A DNA stretch of 64,000 bases from Bradyrhizobium manausense (lineage in GTDB: Bacteria > Pseudomonadota > Alphaproteobacteria > Rhizobiales > Xanthobacteraceae). The notes under the pieces were generated by a model. The model worked only from the letters and a program-made list of their open reading frames with translations, ran no database searches and was not told where the DNA came from. Positions 9,174 to 17,427 of the stretch are shown piece by piece (positions within the stretch are counted from its first letter, which is position 1; each line of letters opens with the position of its first letter). A program made the position numbers and the translations under genes. The stretch is taken from the NCBI RefSeq assembly GCF_018129685.1, contig NZ_JAFCLG010000001.1, positions 1 to 64,000 on the forward strand, in the 5' to 3' direction.

Positions 9174-11459
9174 ATGGTGTATCGACGCAGACCCACGCAG
9201 ATGCAGGCCGCAACCGAATCGGTTGCCGTGGCCCCGACTGCGCCGGTCGCACGGCCAGCGAAGCCGCGTGCGCGGATGATGCGTCAATACGATCTCGTCG
9301 AGCGCGTGCGATCCTACAATCCGAACACCGACGAAGACCTGCTGAACCGCGCTTATGTCTACGCCATGAAGGCGCACGGCTCGCAGACCCGCGCCTCCGG
9401 TGACCCCTATTTCTCGCACCCGCTCGAAGTCGCGGCGATTCTCACCGATTTGAAGCTCGACGACGCCACCATCGTCGCCGCGCTGCTGCACGATACGATC
9501 GAGGACACCGAGGCGACGCGGGCCGAGATCGACCAGCTGTTCGGTCCCGAGATCGGCGCACTGGTCGAGGGCCTGACCAAGCTGAAGCGGCTCGAGCTGG
9601 TGTCGCGCGAGGCCAAGCAGGCCGAGAACCTGCGCAAGCTGTTGCTGGCCATTGCCGACGATGTCCGCGTTCTGCTCGTCAAGCTCGCCGACCGCCTGCA
9701 CAACATGCGTACGCTCGACTTCGTGCCCACCGAATCGCGGCGGCGAATTGCCGAGGAGACGCTCGACATCTACGCGCCACTGGCCGGGCGCATGGGCATG
9801 CAGGAGATGCGCGAGGAGCTGGAGGATCTGTCCTTCCGCACGCTCGATCCCGAAGCCTATTCAGTGGTGATGCAGCGGCTCGATGGGCTCGCCGAGCGCA
9901 ACCGCAACCTCATCGGCGAGATCGAAGACCAGCTCTCCAACAATCTGCGTCATCGCGGTCTCGGCGCGCGGGTCTATGGCCGCCGCAAGAAGCCGTTCTC
10001 GATCTGGACCAAGATGGAACGCAAGTCGGTCGGCTTCGAGCAGCTGTCCGACATTTTCGGCTTCCGCGTCGTCGTCAACGACATCGAGGCCTGCTACCGC
10101 GCGCTCGGCATCGTCCACACCACCTGGCCGGTCGTGCCGGGGCGCTTCAAGGACTACATCTCGACGCCGAAGCAGAACGACTACCGCTCGATCCACACCA
10201 CCGTGATCGGCCCTGGGAACCAGCGCGTCGAGCTGCAGATTCGCACCGAAGCGATGGACCAGATCGCCGAGCGCGGCATCGCCGCGCACGTGTTCTACAA
10301 GGAAGGTGTGGGCTCGCCGACCGAATTCCTCAAGCGCGAGTCGAACGCGTTCGCCTGGCTGCGCCACACCATCGGCATCCTGTCGGAGAGCGCCAATCCC
10401 GAAGAATTCCTCGAGCACACCAAGCTCGAGCTGTTCCACGACCAGGTGTTCTGCTTCACCCCGAAAGGCAAGCTGATCGCGCTGCCGCGCCATGCCAACG
10501 TGATCGACTTCGCCTATGCCGTGCATACCGACGTCGGCAACAGCGCGGTGGGGTGCAAGATCAACGGCAAGTTCGCGCCGCTGTCCTCCGAGCTGCAGAA
10601 CGGCGACGAGGTCGAGGTGCTGACCTCGGAAGCGCAGTCGGCGCCACCCTCGGCCTGGGAAACGCTCGCGGTGACAGGCAAGGCGCGCGCCGCGATCCGC
10701 CGAGCCACCCGCACCGCGGTCCGCGACCAGTATGTCGGCCTCGGCCGGCGCATCGTCGAGCGCCTGTTCGAGCGCGCCAAGATCGAATACGCCGACGACA
10801 AGCTGAAGGGTGCGCTGCCGCGACTTGCGCGCACCTCGATCGAAGACGTCATGGCGGCGGTGGGGCGCGGCGAGATCAAGGCATCACACGTCGCGCGCGC
10901 GATGTATCCCGACTACAAGGAAGAGCGCGTCGCGCGCTACGGCGTCAAGAAGGGGGGCCTCGCGGCCAAGCTCAAGGAGAAGTCGCCGGAGCCGTCGCGC
11001 AGCCCGGTCGCGATCCCGATCGGGGGCAACAATTCCGCCCTGCCGGTGAAGTTCGCGCCGAACGGCGGCGCCGTGCCGGGCGATCGCATCGTCGGCATCG
11101 TCACGCCGGGCGAGGGGATCACGATCTATCCGATCCAGTCGCCGGCGCTGAAGGATTTCGAGGAGGAGCCGGAGCGCTGGCTCGATGTCCGCTGGGACAT
11201 CGAGGACTCCGCGCCGCAGCGATTCCCGGCGCGGATCAAGGTCGAGAATGTCAACGAGCCCGGCGCGCTGGCGCAGATCGCGACCGTGATCGCCGAGCAT
11301 GACGGCAACATCGACAATATCAGCATGCAACGCCGCTCGCCTGATTTCACCGAGACGACGATCGATCTCGAAGTCTACGATCTCAAGCATTTGAGCGCGA
11401 TTCTGGCCCAGCTGCGCGCCAAGGCCGTCGTCGCCAAAGTCGAACGTGTTAATGGATAG
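9174..11459 (+). CDS. rsh: Bifunctional (p)ppGpp synthetase/hydrolase
   Basis: Makes and degrades the stringent-response alarmone (p)ppGpp; alphaproteobacteria usually have this single long Rsh. The 761-residue protein has an HD hydrolase domain (H82, H106-D107 in LLHDTIEDTE), so hydrolysis should be active; a synthetase domain at about 265-380 (RRKKPFSIWTKM, DIFGFRVVV, YRSIHTTV); a TGS domain at about 435-495 (VFCFTPKGKLIALP); and a C-terminal ACT domain (NEPGALAQIATVIAEHDGNI). The start MVYRRRPTQMQ at 9174 gives the expected length. pdxJ and acpS follow on the same strand. Confidence 0.97.
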   Translation: MVYRRRPTQMQAATESVAVAPTAPVARPAKPRARMMRQYDLVERVRSYNPNTDEDLLNRAYVYAMKAHGSQTRASGDPYFSHPLEVAAILTDLKLDDATIVAALLHDTIEDTEATRAEIDQLFGPEIGALVEGLTKLKRLELVSREAKQAENLRKLLLAIADDVRVLLVKLADRLHNMRTLDFVPTESRRRIAEETLDIYAPLAGRMGMQEMREELEDLSFRTLDPEAYSVVMQRLDGLAERNRNLIGEIEDQLSNNLRHRGLGARVYGRRKKPFSIWTKMERKSVGFEQLSDIFGFRVVVNDIEACYRALGIVHTTWPVVPGRFKDYISTPKQNDYRSIHTTVIGPGNQRVELQIRTEAMDQIAERGIAAHVFYKEGVGSPTEFLKRESNAFAWLRHTIGILSESANPEEFLEHTKLELFHDQVFCFTPKGKLIALPRHANVIDFAYAVHTDVGNSAVGCKINGKFAPLSSELQNGDEVEVLTSEAQSAPPSAWETLAVTGKARAAIRRATRTAVRDQYVGLGRRIVERLFERAKIEYADDKLKGALPRLARTSIEDVMAAVGRGEIKASHVARAMYPDYKEERVARYGVKKGGLAAKLKEKSPEPSRSPVAIPIGGNNSALPVKFAPNGGAVPGDRIVGIVTPGEGITIYPIQSPALKDFEEEPERWLDVRWDIEDSAPQRFPARIKVENVNEPGALAQIATVIAEHDGNIDNISMQRRSPDFTETTIDLEVYDLKHLSAILAQLRAKAVVAKVERVNG

Positions 11460-11504
11460 GCGTCCTTCGTCGCCGCCTGTCCCTCCGATCTCGTGAGTCC
11501 TGAT

Positions 11505-12257
11505 ATGCCTGTTCCTCCGCTCCGCCTCGGCGTCAACATCGACCATGTCGCGACCGTCCGTAACGCCCGCGGCGGCCGTCATCCCGATCCGCTCCGCGCT
11601 GCACTGCTGGCGATCGAGGCCGGCGCCGATGGCATCACCGCGCATTTGCGCGAGGACCGCCGGCACATCCGCGACGAGGATATGGCGCGGCTGAAGGCCG
11701 AGATCTCCAAGCCGCTGAATTTCGAGATGGCGGCGACCGACGACATGATGCGGATCTCGCTTGCGACCAGGCCGCATGCGGTGTGCCTGGTGCCGGAGCG
11801 GCGGCAGGAGGTGACGACCGAGGGCGGGCTCGACGTGGTCGGCCAGCACAATGCGCTCGCGCCCTATATCGCGCGGCTGAACGACGCCGGTATCCGCGTC
11901 TCGCTGTTCATTGCCGCGGACCCCGCGCAGATCGAGATGGCGGCGCGGCTGCGCGCGCCCGTGATCGAGATCCACACCGGTGCCTGGTGCGACGCCGTCA
12001 CCGACGGCCATGCCGACAAGGCCGATGCCGAATGGCAGCGGATCTTGGCCGGGGTGAAGATCGCGAAGGATGCGGGTCTCGAGGTCCATGCCGGGCACGG
12101 CCTCGATTACGCGACCGCAGAGAAGATCGCTGCGCTGCCTGAAATCATGGAGCTCAACATCGGTTACTACATGATCGGCGAGGCGCTCTTTGTTGGTCTC
12201 GCCGAGACCGTGCGCAGGATGCGTGAGGCGATGGATCGCGGCCGGAGCCGGGCATGA
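11505..12257 (+). CDS. pdxJ: Pyridoxine 5'-phosphate synthase
   Basis: Last ring-closing step of DXP-dependent vitamin B6 synthesis, joining 1-deoxyxylulose 5-phosphate and 3-amino-2-oxopropyl phosphate. The TIM-barrel signature [16 protein letters not shown] at the start and [20 protein letters not shown] near the end are diagnostic. The chosen ATG at 11505 gives 250 residues; a GTG at 11493 in frame is possible. Its last codons overlap acpS by 4 bp (ATGA), as in the conserved pdxJ-acpS operon. Confidence 0.97.
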   Translation: MPVPPLRLGVNIDHVATVRNARGGRHPDPLRAALLAIEAGADGITAHLREDRRHIRDEDMARLKAEISKPLNFEMAATDDMMRISLATRPHAVCLVPERRQEVTTEGGLDVVGQHNALAPYIARLNDAGIRVSLFIAADPAQIEMAARLRAPVIEIHTGAWCDAVTDGHADKADAEWQRILAGVKIAKDAGLEVHAGHGLDYATAEKIAALPEIMELNIGYYMIGEALFVGLAETVRRMREAMDRGRSRA

Positions 12258-12673
12258 TCATCGGCATCGGCTCCGACCTGATCAACATCACGCGCGTGGC
12301 CAAGGTGATCGAGCGCCACGGCGAGCGCTTCCTGGACCGGATTTTCACCGAGGCCGAGCGGGCCAAGGCGGAGCGGCGTGCCAAGAACCAGAAGATGGTG
12401 GTGGCAACCTACGCCAAGCGTTTTGCCGCCAAGGAGGCTTGCTCCAAGGCGCTTGGCACCGGCATCCGGCAGGGCGTCTGGTGGCGCGACATGGGGGTGG
12501 TCAACCTGCCCGGAGGCCGGCCGTCCATGCGGTTGACGGGTGGAGCGCTGGCCCGGCTCCAGGCCCTGACCCCGGAGGGCTTCGAGGCCCAGATCGATCT
12601 GTCGATCACCGACGACTGGCCGTTGGCGCAGGCCTTCGTGATCATTTCCGCGATGCCGCTGGCCGGGCCCTGA
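12254..12673 (+). CDS. acpS: Holo-[acyl-carrier-protein] synthase
   Basis: Transfers 4'-phosphopantetheine from CoA to apo-ACP, activating fatty-acid synthesis. The 139-residue protein begins [14 protein letters not shown], with the metal-binding Asp in GSDL, and has the second signature [15 protein letters not shown] with its conserved Glu. Start overlaps the pdxJ stop in ATGA, implying translational coupling. A 249-base gap follows before lepB. Confidence 0.97.
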   Translation: MIIGIGSDLINITRVAKVIERHGERFLDRIFTEAERAKAERRAKNQKMVVATYAKRFAAKEACSKALGTGIRQGVWWRDMGVVNLPGGRPSMRLTGGALARLQALTPEGFEAQIDLSITDDWPLAQAFVIISAMPLAGP

Positions 12674-12922
12674 TCGGCTGATGGGCATTTTATAATTTGC
12701 TTTGTATATCAAATACTTAAGAGATTTTGATGGGATCCTTGATTGCGTGGCCTGCGACATCAGTCTAAAAGTCCGCGAACGCAAATCAGGCTGGGCGAAT
12801 TCGGCTTTACGCCGGAATTGGCCCTCACTATCAGAATCAGGACAATCTCCTTGGGCCGCGAACCGGTGGGCCGTTCGCGGGAGGAGGGTGTTCTGTGACC
12901 GCCGGCCGGAATTGAGAGAGCA

Positions 12923-13687
12923 ATGAGCGTGACTTCAGGAACCAAAACCGAGAGCGGCGTCGGCGAGACGATCCGGGTCGTGATCCACGCTCTCCTGATC
13001 GCGCTGGTGATCCGCACCTTCCTGTTCCAGCCCTTCAACATTCCGTCGGGCTCGATGAAGGCGACGCTGCTGGTCGGCGATTACCTGTTCGTCTCGAAAT
13101 ATTCCTACGGCTACAGCCACTACTCGATCCCGTTCTCGCCGCCGCTGTTCTCGGGACGGATCTGGGGCTCGGATCCAAACCGTGGCGACATCGTCGTGTT
13201 CCGCCTGCCGAAGGACGACTCGACCGACTACATCAAGCGCGTGATCGGCCTTCCCGGCGACCATATCCAGATGAAGGATGGTCTGCTCTACATCAACGAC
13301 ACCCCGGTCGAGCGCCAGCGCATGAGCGAGTTCGTCGGCGAAGATCCGTGCGGCTCCGAAGGCGGCGGCATCTCGCGGGTGAAGCGCTGGAAGGAAACGC
13401 TGCCGAACGGCGTCTCCTACGAGACGCTCGATTGCGCCGACAACGGCTACATGGACAACACAAACGTCTACACCGTGCCGCCCGGCCATTTCTTCATGAT
13501 GGGTGACAACCGCGACAACTCCACGGACAGCCGCTTCCTCGGCCAGGTCGGCTACGTGCCGCAGGAGAATTTGATCGGCCGCGCGCAGATGATCTTCTTC
13601 TCCATCGGCGAAGGCGAGCAGGCCTGGATGTTCTGGCGCTGGCCGTGGTCGGTACGCTGGACGCGCTTCTTCAAAATCGTCCGATGA
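12923..13687 (+). CDS. lepB: Signal peptidase I
   Basis: Inner-membrane serine protease that removes signal peptides from exported proteins at the periplasmic face. The 254-residue protein has one N-terminal membrane helix (about 17-37), the nucleophile in IPSGSMKAT (S44), the general-base Lys in DYIKRVIGLPGD (K105) and the box GDNRDNSTDSR (194-204). A Cys pair (C143, C171) in an insert may form a disulfide. The stop overlaps the rnc start by 4 bp. The lepB-rnc-era-recO order is a well-known proteobacterial cluster. Confidence 0.97.
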   Translation: MSVTSGTKTESGVGETIRVVIHALLIALVIRTFLFQPFNIPSGSMKATLLVGDYLFVSKYSYGYSHYSIPFSPPLFSGRIWGSDPNRGDIVVFRLPKDDSTDYIKRVIGLPGDHIQMKDGLLYINDTPVERQRMSEFVGEDPCGSEGGGISRVKRWKETLPNGVSYETLDCADNGYMDNTNVYTVPPGHFFMMGDNRDNSTDSRFLGQVGYVPQENLIGRAQMIFFSIGEGEQAWMFWRWPWSVRWTRFFKIVR

Positions 13688-14619
13688 AAGACGAAGCCAA
13701 GGACATCGCGACCCAATCGATCGAGGCGCAAGCCGCTCCTGAGGGCGAAGCTGCAAGCAAGACGCTTGCGCCCAAGACTCCTGAACCCAAGACTCCTGAA
13801 CCCAAGACTCCTGAACCCAAGACTCCTGAATCCAAGACTCCCGAATCCAAGGCGGCTGACGCGAAGACTCCGGCGAAGAAGAAGCGGACGCGGAGCAGCA
13901 AGGACAAGGCGAAGGCAGCCGCCGACGCGAACGCAGCGCTCGAGGCGCGCATCGGCCACAGCTTTACCGACCCGAACCTGCTGATGCAGGCGATCACGCA
14001 TGTCTCCGCGTTGAAGTCCGGGCGCAAGCGCGGCGACAGCTATCAGCGACTGGAATTCCTCGGCGACCACGTGCTCGGGCTCGTCGTCTCCGACATGCTC
14101 TTTCACGCCTACCCGAACGCCGATGAGGGCGAGCTGTCCAAGCGCCTTGCCGAACTCGTGCGCAAGGAGAGCTGCGCCGACGTCGCCAAGTCGCTCGGTC
14201 TGCTCGACGACATCAAGCTCGGCTCGGTCGGCTCCAGCGCCGATGCGCGCCTGCGCAAGTCCATCCTCGGTGACATCTGCGAGGCCGTGATCGGCGCCAT
14301 CTTCCTCGACGGCGGTCATGCGGCGGCGGACGAGTTCGTCAAGCGCAACTGGACCGAGCGCATGCACAAGCCGCGGCGCCCCTTGCGCGATCCCAAGACC
14401 GTGCTGCAGGAATGGGCGCAGGGGAAGGGATTGCCGACGCCCGTCTATCGCGAGGTCGAGCGGACCGGTCCGCATCACGATCCGCAATTCCGCGTCGCCG
14501 TGGATCTGCCGGGGCTGGCGCCGGCCGAAGGCATCGGCGGCAGCAAGCGTGCGGCGGAGAAGGTTGCAGCTTCAGTGATGATTGAACGCGAGGGCGTTGG
14601 TGGCGGCAATGACGGCTGA
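13684..14619 (+). CDS. rnc: Ribonuclease III with repeat-containing N-terminal extension
   Basis: Double-strand-specific endoribonuclease that processes rRNA precursors and structured mRNAs. The catalytic domain starts near residue 85 and shows the signature YQRLEFLGDHVLGLVVSDML, with a second acidic site in LGDICEAVIGAIFLDGG; a dsRNA-binding domain follows (PKTVLQEWAQGKGLP). The first 80 or so residues are extra compared with E. coli RNase III and include a K-T-P-E-P repeat at residues 30-54 then an A/K-rich stretch. ATG at 13684 overlaps the lepB stop, and the end overlaps the era start by 11 bp. Confidence 0.95.
   Translation: MKDEAKDIATQSIEAQAAPEGEAASKTLAPKTPEPKTPEPKTPEPKTPESKTPESKAADAKTPAKKKRTRSSKDKAKAAADANAALEARIGHSFTDPNLLMQAITHVSALKSGRKRGDSYQRLEFLGDHVLGLVVSDMLFHAYPNADEGELSKRLAELVRKESCADVAKSLGLLDDIKLGSVGSSADARLRKSILGDICEAVIGAIFLDGGHAAADEFVKRNWTERMHKPRRPLRDPKTVLQEWAQGKGLPTPVYREVERTGPHHDPQFRVAVDLPGLAPAEGIGGSKRAAEKVAASVMIEREGVGGGNDG
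13771..13845 (+). repeat. 15-bp tandem repeat inside rnc
   Basis: Four exact copies of CCCAAGACTCCTGAA (13771-13830) are followed by one variant copy with two changes (13831-13845), then degenerate material. The unit is a multiple of three and encodes PKTPE, so copy-number change would keep frame. Confidence 0.95.
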
Positions 14620-15535
14620 AGCAAGCGGCGAGGCGCCCGCCGCGACGCGCTGCGGCTTCGTTGCGCTGATCGGCGCGCCGAATGTCGGCAAGTCGACGCT
14701 GGTCAATGCGCTGGTCGGGGCCAAGGTCACGATCGTCTCGCGCAAGGTGCAGACCACGCGCGCGCTGATCCGCGGCATCGTCATCGAGAACCACGCGCAG
14801 ATCATCCTGGTCGACACGCCCGGCATCTTCCTGCCAAAGCGGCGGCTCGACCGCGCCATGGTCTCGACCGCCTGGAGCGGGGCGCACGACGCCGATCTCG
14901 TCTGCGTGCTGCTCGATGCCAAGACCGGCATCGACGAGGAGGCCGAGGCGATCCTCACCAAGGCCGCCAGCGTCAATCACGACAAGATCCTGGTCATCAA
15001 CAAGGTCGACCTGGTCCAGCGCGAGAAGCTGCTGGCGCTGGCGCAGGCTGCCAACGAGCGCATGAAGTTCGCGAGAACCTTCATGATTGCGGCGATCTCG
15101 GGCGATGGCGTCGACGACATCCGCACGACGCTTGCCGAGATGGTGCCGCCGGGTCCGTATCTCTATCCCGAGGACCAGATGTCGGACGCGCCGATGCGTC
15201 AGCTGGCCGCCGAAATCACGCGCGAGAAGATCTATCAGAAGCTGCACCAGGAATTGCCCTACCAGTCCACGGTCGAGACCGAGAAATGGGAGGAGCGCAA
15301 GGACAAGTCGGTGCGCATCGAGCAGACGATCTTCGTGGAGCGCGAAAGCCAGCGCAAGATCGTGCTCGGCGCGGGCGGCGCCACCATCAAGTCGATCGGC
15401 GCGGACTCGCGCAAGGAGCTCGCCGAGATCCTGGGCGTGCCGGTGCACCTGTTCCTGTTCGTCAAGGTGCGCGAGAACTGGGGTGACGACCCCGATCGCT
15501 ACCGCGAGATGGGTCTGGAATTTCCCAAAGAATAA
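14609..15535 (+). CDS. era: GTPase Era
   Basis: Essential GTPase that binds the 3' end of 16S rRNA and assists 30S assembly. The 308-residue protein contains G1 GAPNVGKST (22-30), G3 DTPG, G4 NKVD, and a C-terminal KH RNA-binding domain with the GxxG region GAGGATIKSIG. The start ATG at 14609 overlaps the end of rnc; a further upstream start at 14582 is less likely because of the larger overlap. It is part of the lepB-rnc-era unit. Confidence 0.97.
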   Translation: MTAEASGEAPAATRCGFVALIGAPNVGKSTLVNALVGAKVTIVSRKVQTTRALIRGIVIENHAQIILVDTPGIFLPKRRLDRAMVSTAWSGAHDADLVCVLLDAKTGIDEEAEAILTKAASVNHDKILVINKVDLVQREKLLALAQAANERMKFARTFMIAAISGDGVDDIRTTLAEMVPPGPYLYPEDQMSDAPMRQLAAEITREKIYQKLHQELPYQSTVETEKWEERKDKSVRIEQTIFVERESQRKIVLGAGGATIKSIGADSRKELAEILGVPVHLFLFVKVRENWGDDPDRYREMGLEFPKE

Positions 15536-15556
15536 GCAAGAACAGATCGGTATTTG

Positions 15557-15937
15557 ATGAGTGTGCCCCGCAACGTCCGGCGTTTCGAAGCGCTGCTCTA
15601 TGCCTCGCTGATGCTGGACTCATTGTCGGTGGCGGTGCAGGACCGTACGGCTACGGCCCAGATGACCGAACAGATGATCATGACGGAGACGCTGCTCGCC
15701 GGCGGAATGATCCTGCTGATGGTCTATTTCGTCCGGCTGGCTGCGCATGGCCGCAAGAACTGGCCGCGCTGGGTGCTCGCGGCGGCGCTGGTGCTCTCGG
15801 TGATCTCGCTCGCCCAGATCCTCGGTGAAAAAGGCATGGAGCTCGACAGCGCCATCGAGATCGTCTCCTGCGTGCTGACGGCGTTCGGGCTGTACTTCTC
15901 CTTCACGGGCGATGCCCAGGGCTGGTTCGACGCGTGA
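15557..15937 (+). CDS. Hypothetical inner-membrane protein
   Basis: I do not recognise a named family. The 126-residue product has three clear hydrophobic segments (around TLLAGGMILLMVYFV, WVLAAALVLSVISLA and AIEIVSCVLTAFGLYF) and possibly a fourth near the N-terminus. The ATG at 15557 lies 21 bases after era, so it is probably the last gene of that unit. It converges on a small membrane gene whose stop is 2 bases away. Confidence 0.75.
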   Translation: MSVPRNVRRFEALLYASLMLDSLSVAVQDRTATAQMTEQMIMTETLLAGGMILLMVYFVRLAAHGRKNWPRWVLAAALVLSVISLAQILGEKGMELDSAIEIVSCVLTAFGLYFSFTGDAQGWFDA

Positions 15938-15939
15938 TG

Positions 15940-16200
15940 TCACGGCTCCCAGGCTGAACCGAAGATCACGTTGTAGAAGCCGACCGCGAGGTAGATCGCG
16001 AGCACGATTCCGAGCCAGAAACTCATGCCAACTGCGGTAAACTGCCTCCAATTGACCGTCGGCAAAGGGTTACCTCGCCATCTTGCCCAGGTCGCGCTCA
16101 CGACTGCGCCTGTGAGGGTGCAGGACATTAACGCAAGGAACATTGCCATAAACTGGATTATCGCCAGGATCATGTTCGACAAGGTCGACAGGAGCCGCAT
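15940..16200 (-). CDS. Hypothetical small membrane protein
   Basis: An 86-residue protein with two predicted membrane helices (about 8-36 and 56-80) and the basic segment ARWRGN between them. No known family is recognised. It is divergent from recO with only 38 bases between starts, so the two promoters must overlap. Hydrophobic pattern and compact packing between neighbours support it as a real gene, but the function is unknown. Confidence 0.65.
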   Translation of the reverse strand: MRLLSTLSNMILAIIQFMAMFLALMSCTLTGAVVSATWARWRGNPLPTVNWRQFTAVGMSFWLGIVLAIYLAVGFYNVIFGSAWEP

Positions 16201-16238
16201 ATTCGTTTCCCACGGTAGATCAGGTATATGTCAGCCGC

Positions 16239-16991
16239 ATGGAATGGACCGACGAAGGCATCGTGCTGGGCGTGCGGCGACATGGCGAAAGTAGCGCCAT
16301 CGTCGAATTGCTGACGCGCGCGCACGGCCGCCATCTCGGTCTCGTTCGTGGCGGGGCCGGTTCGCGGATGCGGCCGCTCTTGCAGCCCGGCAACAGCGTC
16401 AGCGTGGTGTGGCGGGCGCGGCTCGACGAGCATCTGGGCACCTACGCCATCGAGGGTCTGAAGCTGCGCGCGGCGACGTTGCTGGGATCCTCCCACGGGG
16501 TCTATGGCGTCACCCATCTGGCCTCGATTGCGCGGCTCCTTCCCGAGCGTGATCCGCACGAGGACATCTTTGCGCTGCTCGAACATTCGCTCGACGATTT
16601 CGACGACATCGGCAGCGCGGCGGTGCACGTCATCCATTTCGAACTGGCGATGCTCTCCGAGCTCGGCTTCGGCCTCGCGCTGGAAAATTGCGCGGTGACG
16701 GGGGAGACCACCGACCTGATCTATGTGTCGCCCAAATCCGGCGGCGCGGTGTCGCGCGGCGCGGGCGAGCCGTGGCGCGACCGGTTGCTGCGACTGCCAC
16801 CATTCCTGCGCCAGGGCGAGGTCCACGACGACCTCACCGACGAGGATCTCCAGGACGGCTTTCGGCTCACCGGCCTGTTCCTGCTACGCCATGTGCTGGA
16901 GCCACGCGGGCAGGGCCATTCCGATGCGCGGGCCGGCTTCATCAACGCCCTGACCCGGCAGCAGGCCAAGGCGGCGCTGCCGGCGCCATGA
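16239..16991 (+). CDS. recO: DNA repair protein RecO
   Basis: RecO anneals single strands and, with RecR, loads RecA at gaps in the RecFOR pathway. The 250-residue protein begins [26 protein letters not shown], the typical N-terminal OB-fold region, and has the family [13 protein letters not shown] and GLFLLRHVL segments. Cysteines of the zinc motif seen in some RecO proteins are absent. Position next to era is conserved in proteobacteria. Confidence 0.95.
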   Translation: MEWTDEGIVLGVRRHGESSAIVELLTRAHGRHLGLVRGGAGSRMRPLLQPGNSVSVVWRARLDEHLGTYAIEGLKLRAATLLGSSHGVYGVTHLASIARLLPERDPHEDIFALLEHSLDDFDDIGSAAVHVIHFELAMLSELGFGLALENCAVTGETTDLIYVSPKSGGAVSRGAGEPWRDRLLRLPPFLRQGEVHDDLTDEDLQDGFRLTGLFLLRHVLEPRGQGHSDARAGFINALTRQQAKAALPAP

Positions 16992-17027
16992 CACCAGCGC
17001 GCCCCTGTATTGCTCAATGAGGCCCGG

Positions 17028-17084
17028 GGTTCCCGGAACAAAGCTTGGGTTCCCGGACTTGCCCCTGGGGTTCCAACCCCGGGG
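17028..17084 (+). repeat. Three GGGTTCC units at 20-bp spacing, with inverted repeat
   Basis: GGGTTCC occurs at 17028, 17048 and 17068, exactly 20 bases apart; the first two are extended to GGGTTCCCGGA. The third forms a hairpin (CCCCTGGGGTT with AACCCCGGGG) ending 8 bases before the start codon of the next gene and overlapping its probable Shine-Dalgarno. Confidence 0.75.
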
Positions 17085-17091
17085 ATAGCTG

Positions 17092-17367
17092 ATGTTGATC
17101 AAGGGAATTCTGATATCGGCAGCGCTTGTCGCGCTGGCGCCGGAGGCCCTCGCAGCCGAGCAACCCGGCGTGCTTCGCCGCGCCTCCTGCACAGTCGTCA
17201 GGTATTATGTAGCGAAATATTCCGCTGCGGCCGCAGAGACATGGGCACGGTCCCACGGCGCAACCGACGCGGAAATCGAGACGGCGCGCCGCTGCGTCGC
17301 CAATATGCCGGTGACCGCTCCGGCCAAGGTCGAGCCGACCGTGACGGCGGGCTGGGCAGGGCATTAG
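17092..17367 (+). CDS. Small secreted protein, unknown
   Basis: The 91-residue product has a signal peptide (MLIKGILISAALVALAPEALAA, cleavage probably after ALAA at 22) and a 69-residue mature part with two cysteines (C33, C68) that could pair. No family is recognised. The reading frame stops 60 bases before parC on the same strand. The repeat and hairpin just upstream may affect its expression. Confidence 0.7.
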   Translation: MLIKGILISAALVALAPEALAAEQPGVLRRASCTVVRYYVAKYSAAAAETWARSHGATDAEIETARRCVANMPVTAPAKVEPTVTAGWAGH

Positions 17368-17427
17368 AAGCCCACAGGAAGCCAATCCATCCTTGCCCGA
17401 TTCGCTTCCACGGTTTAACCGGGCGGC

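Noticed and set aside
10884..12098. 404-residue minus-strand frame across rsh and pdxJ
   Set aside because: It crosses two certain genes on the other strand and shows only shadow composition.
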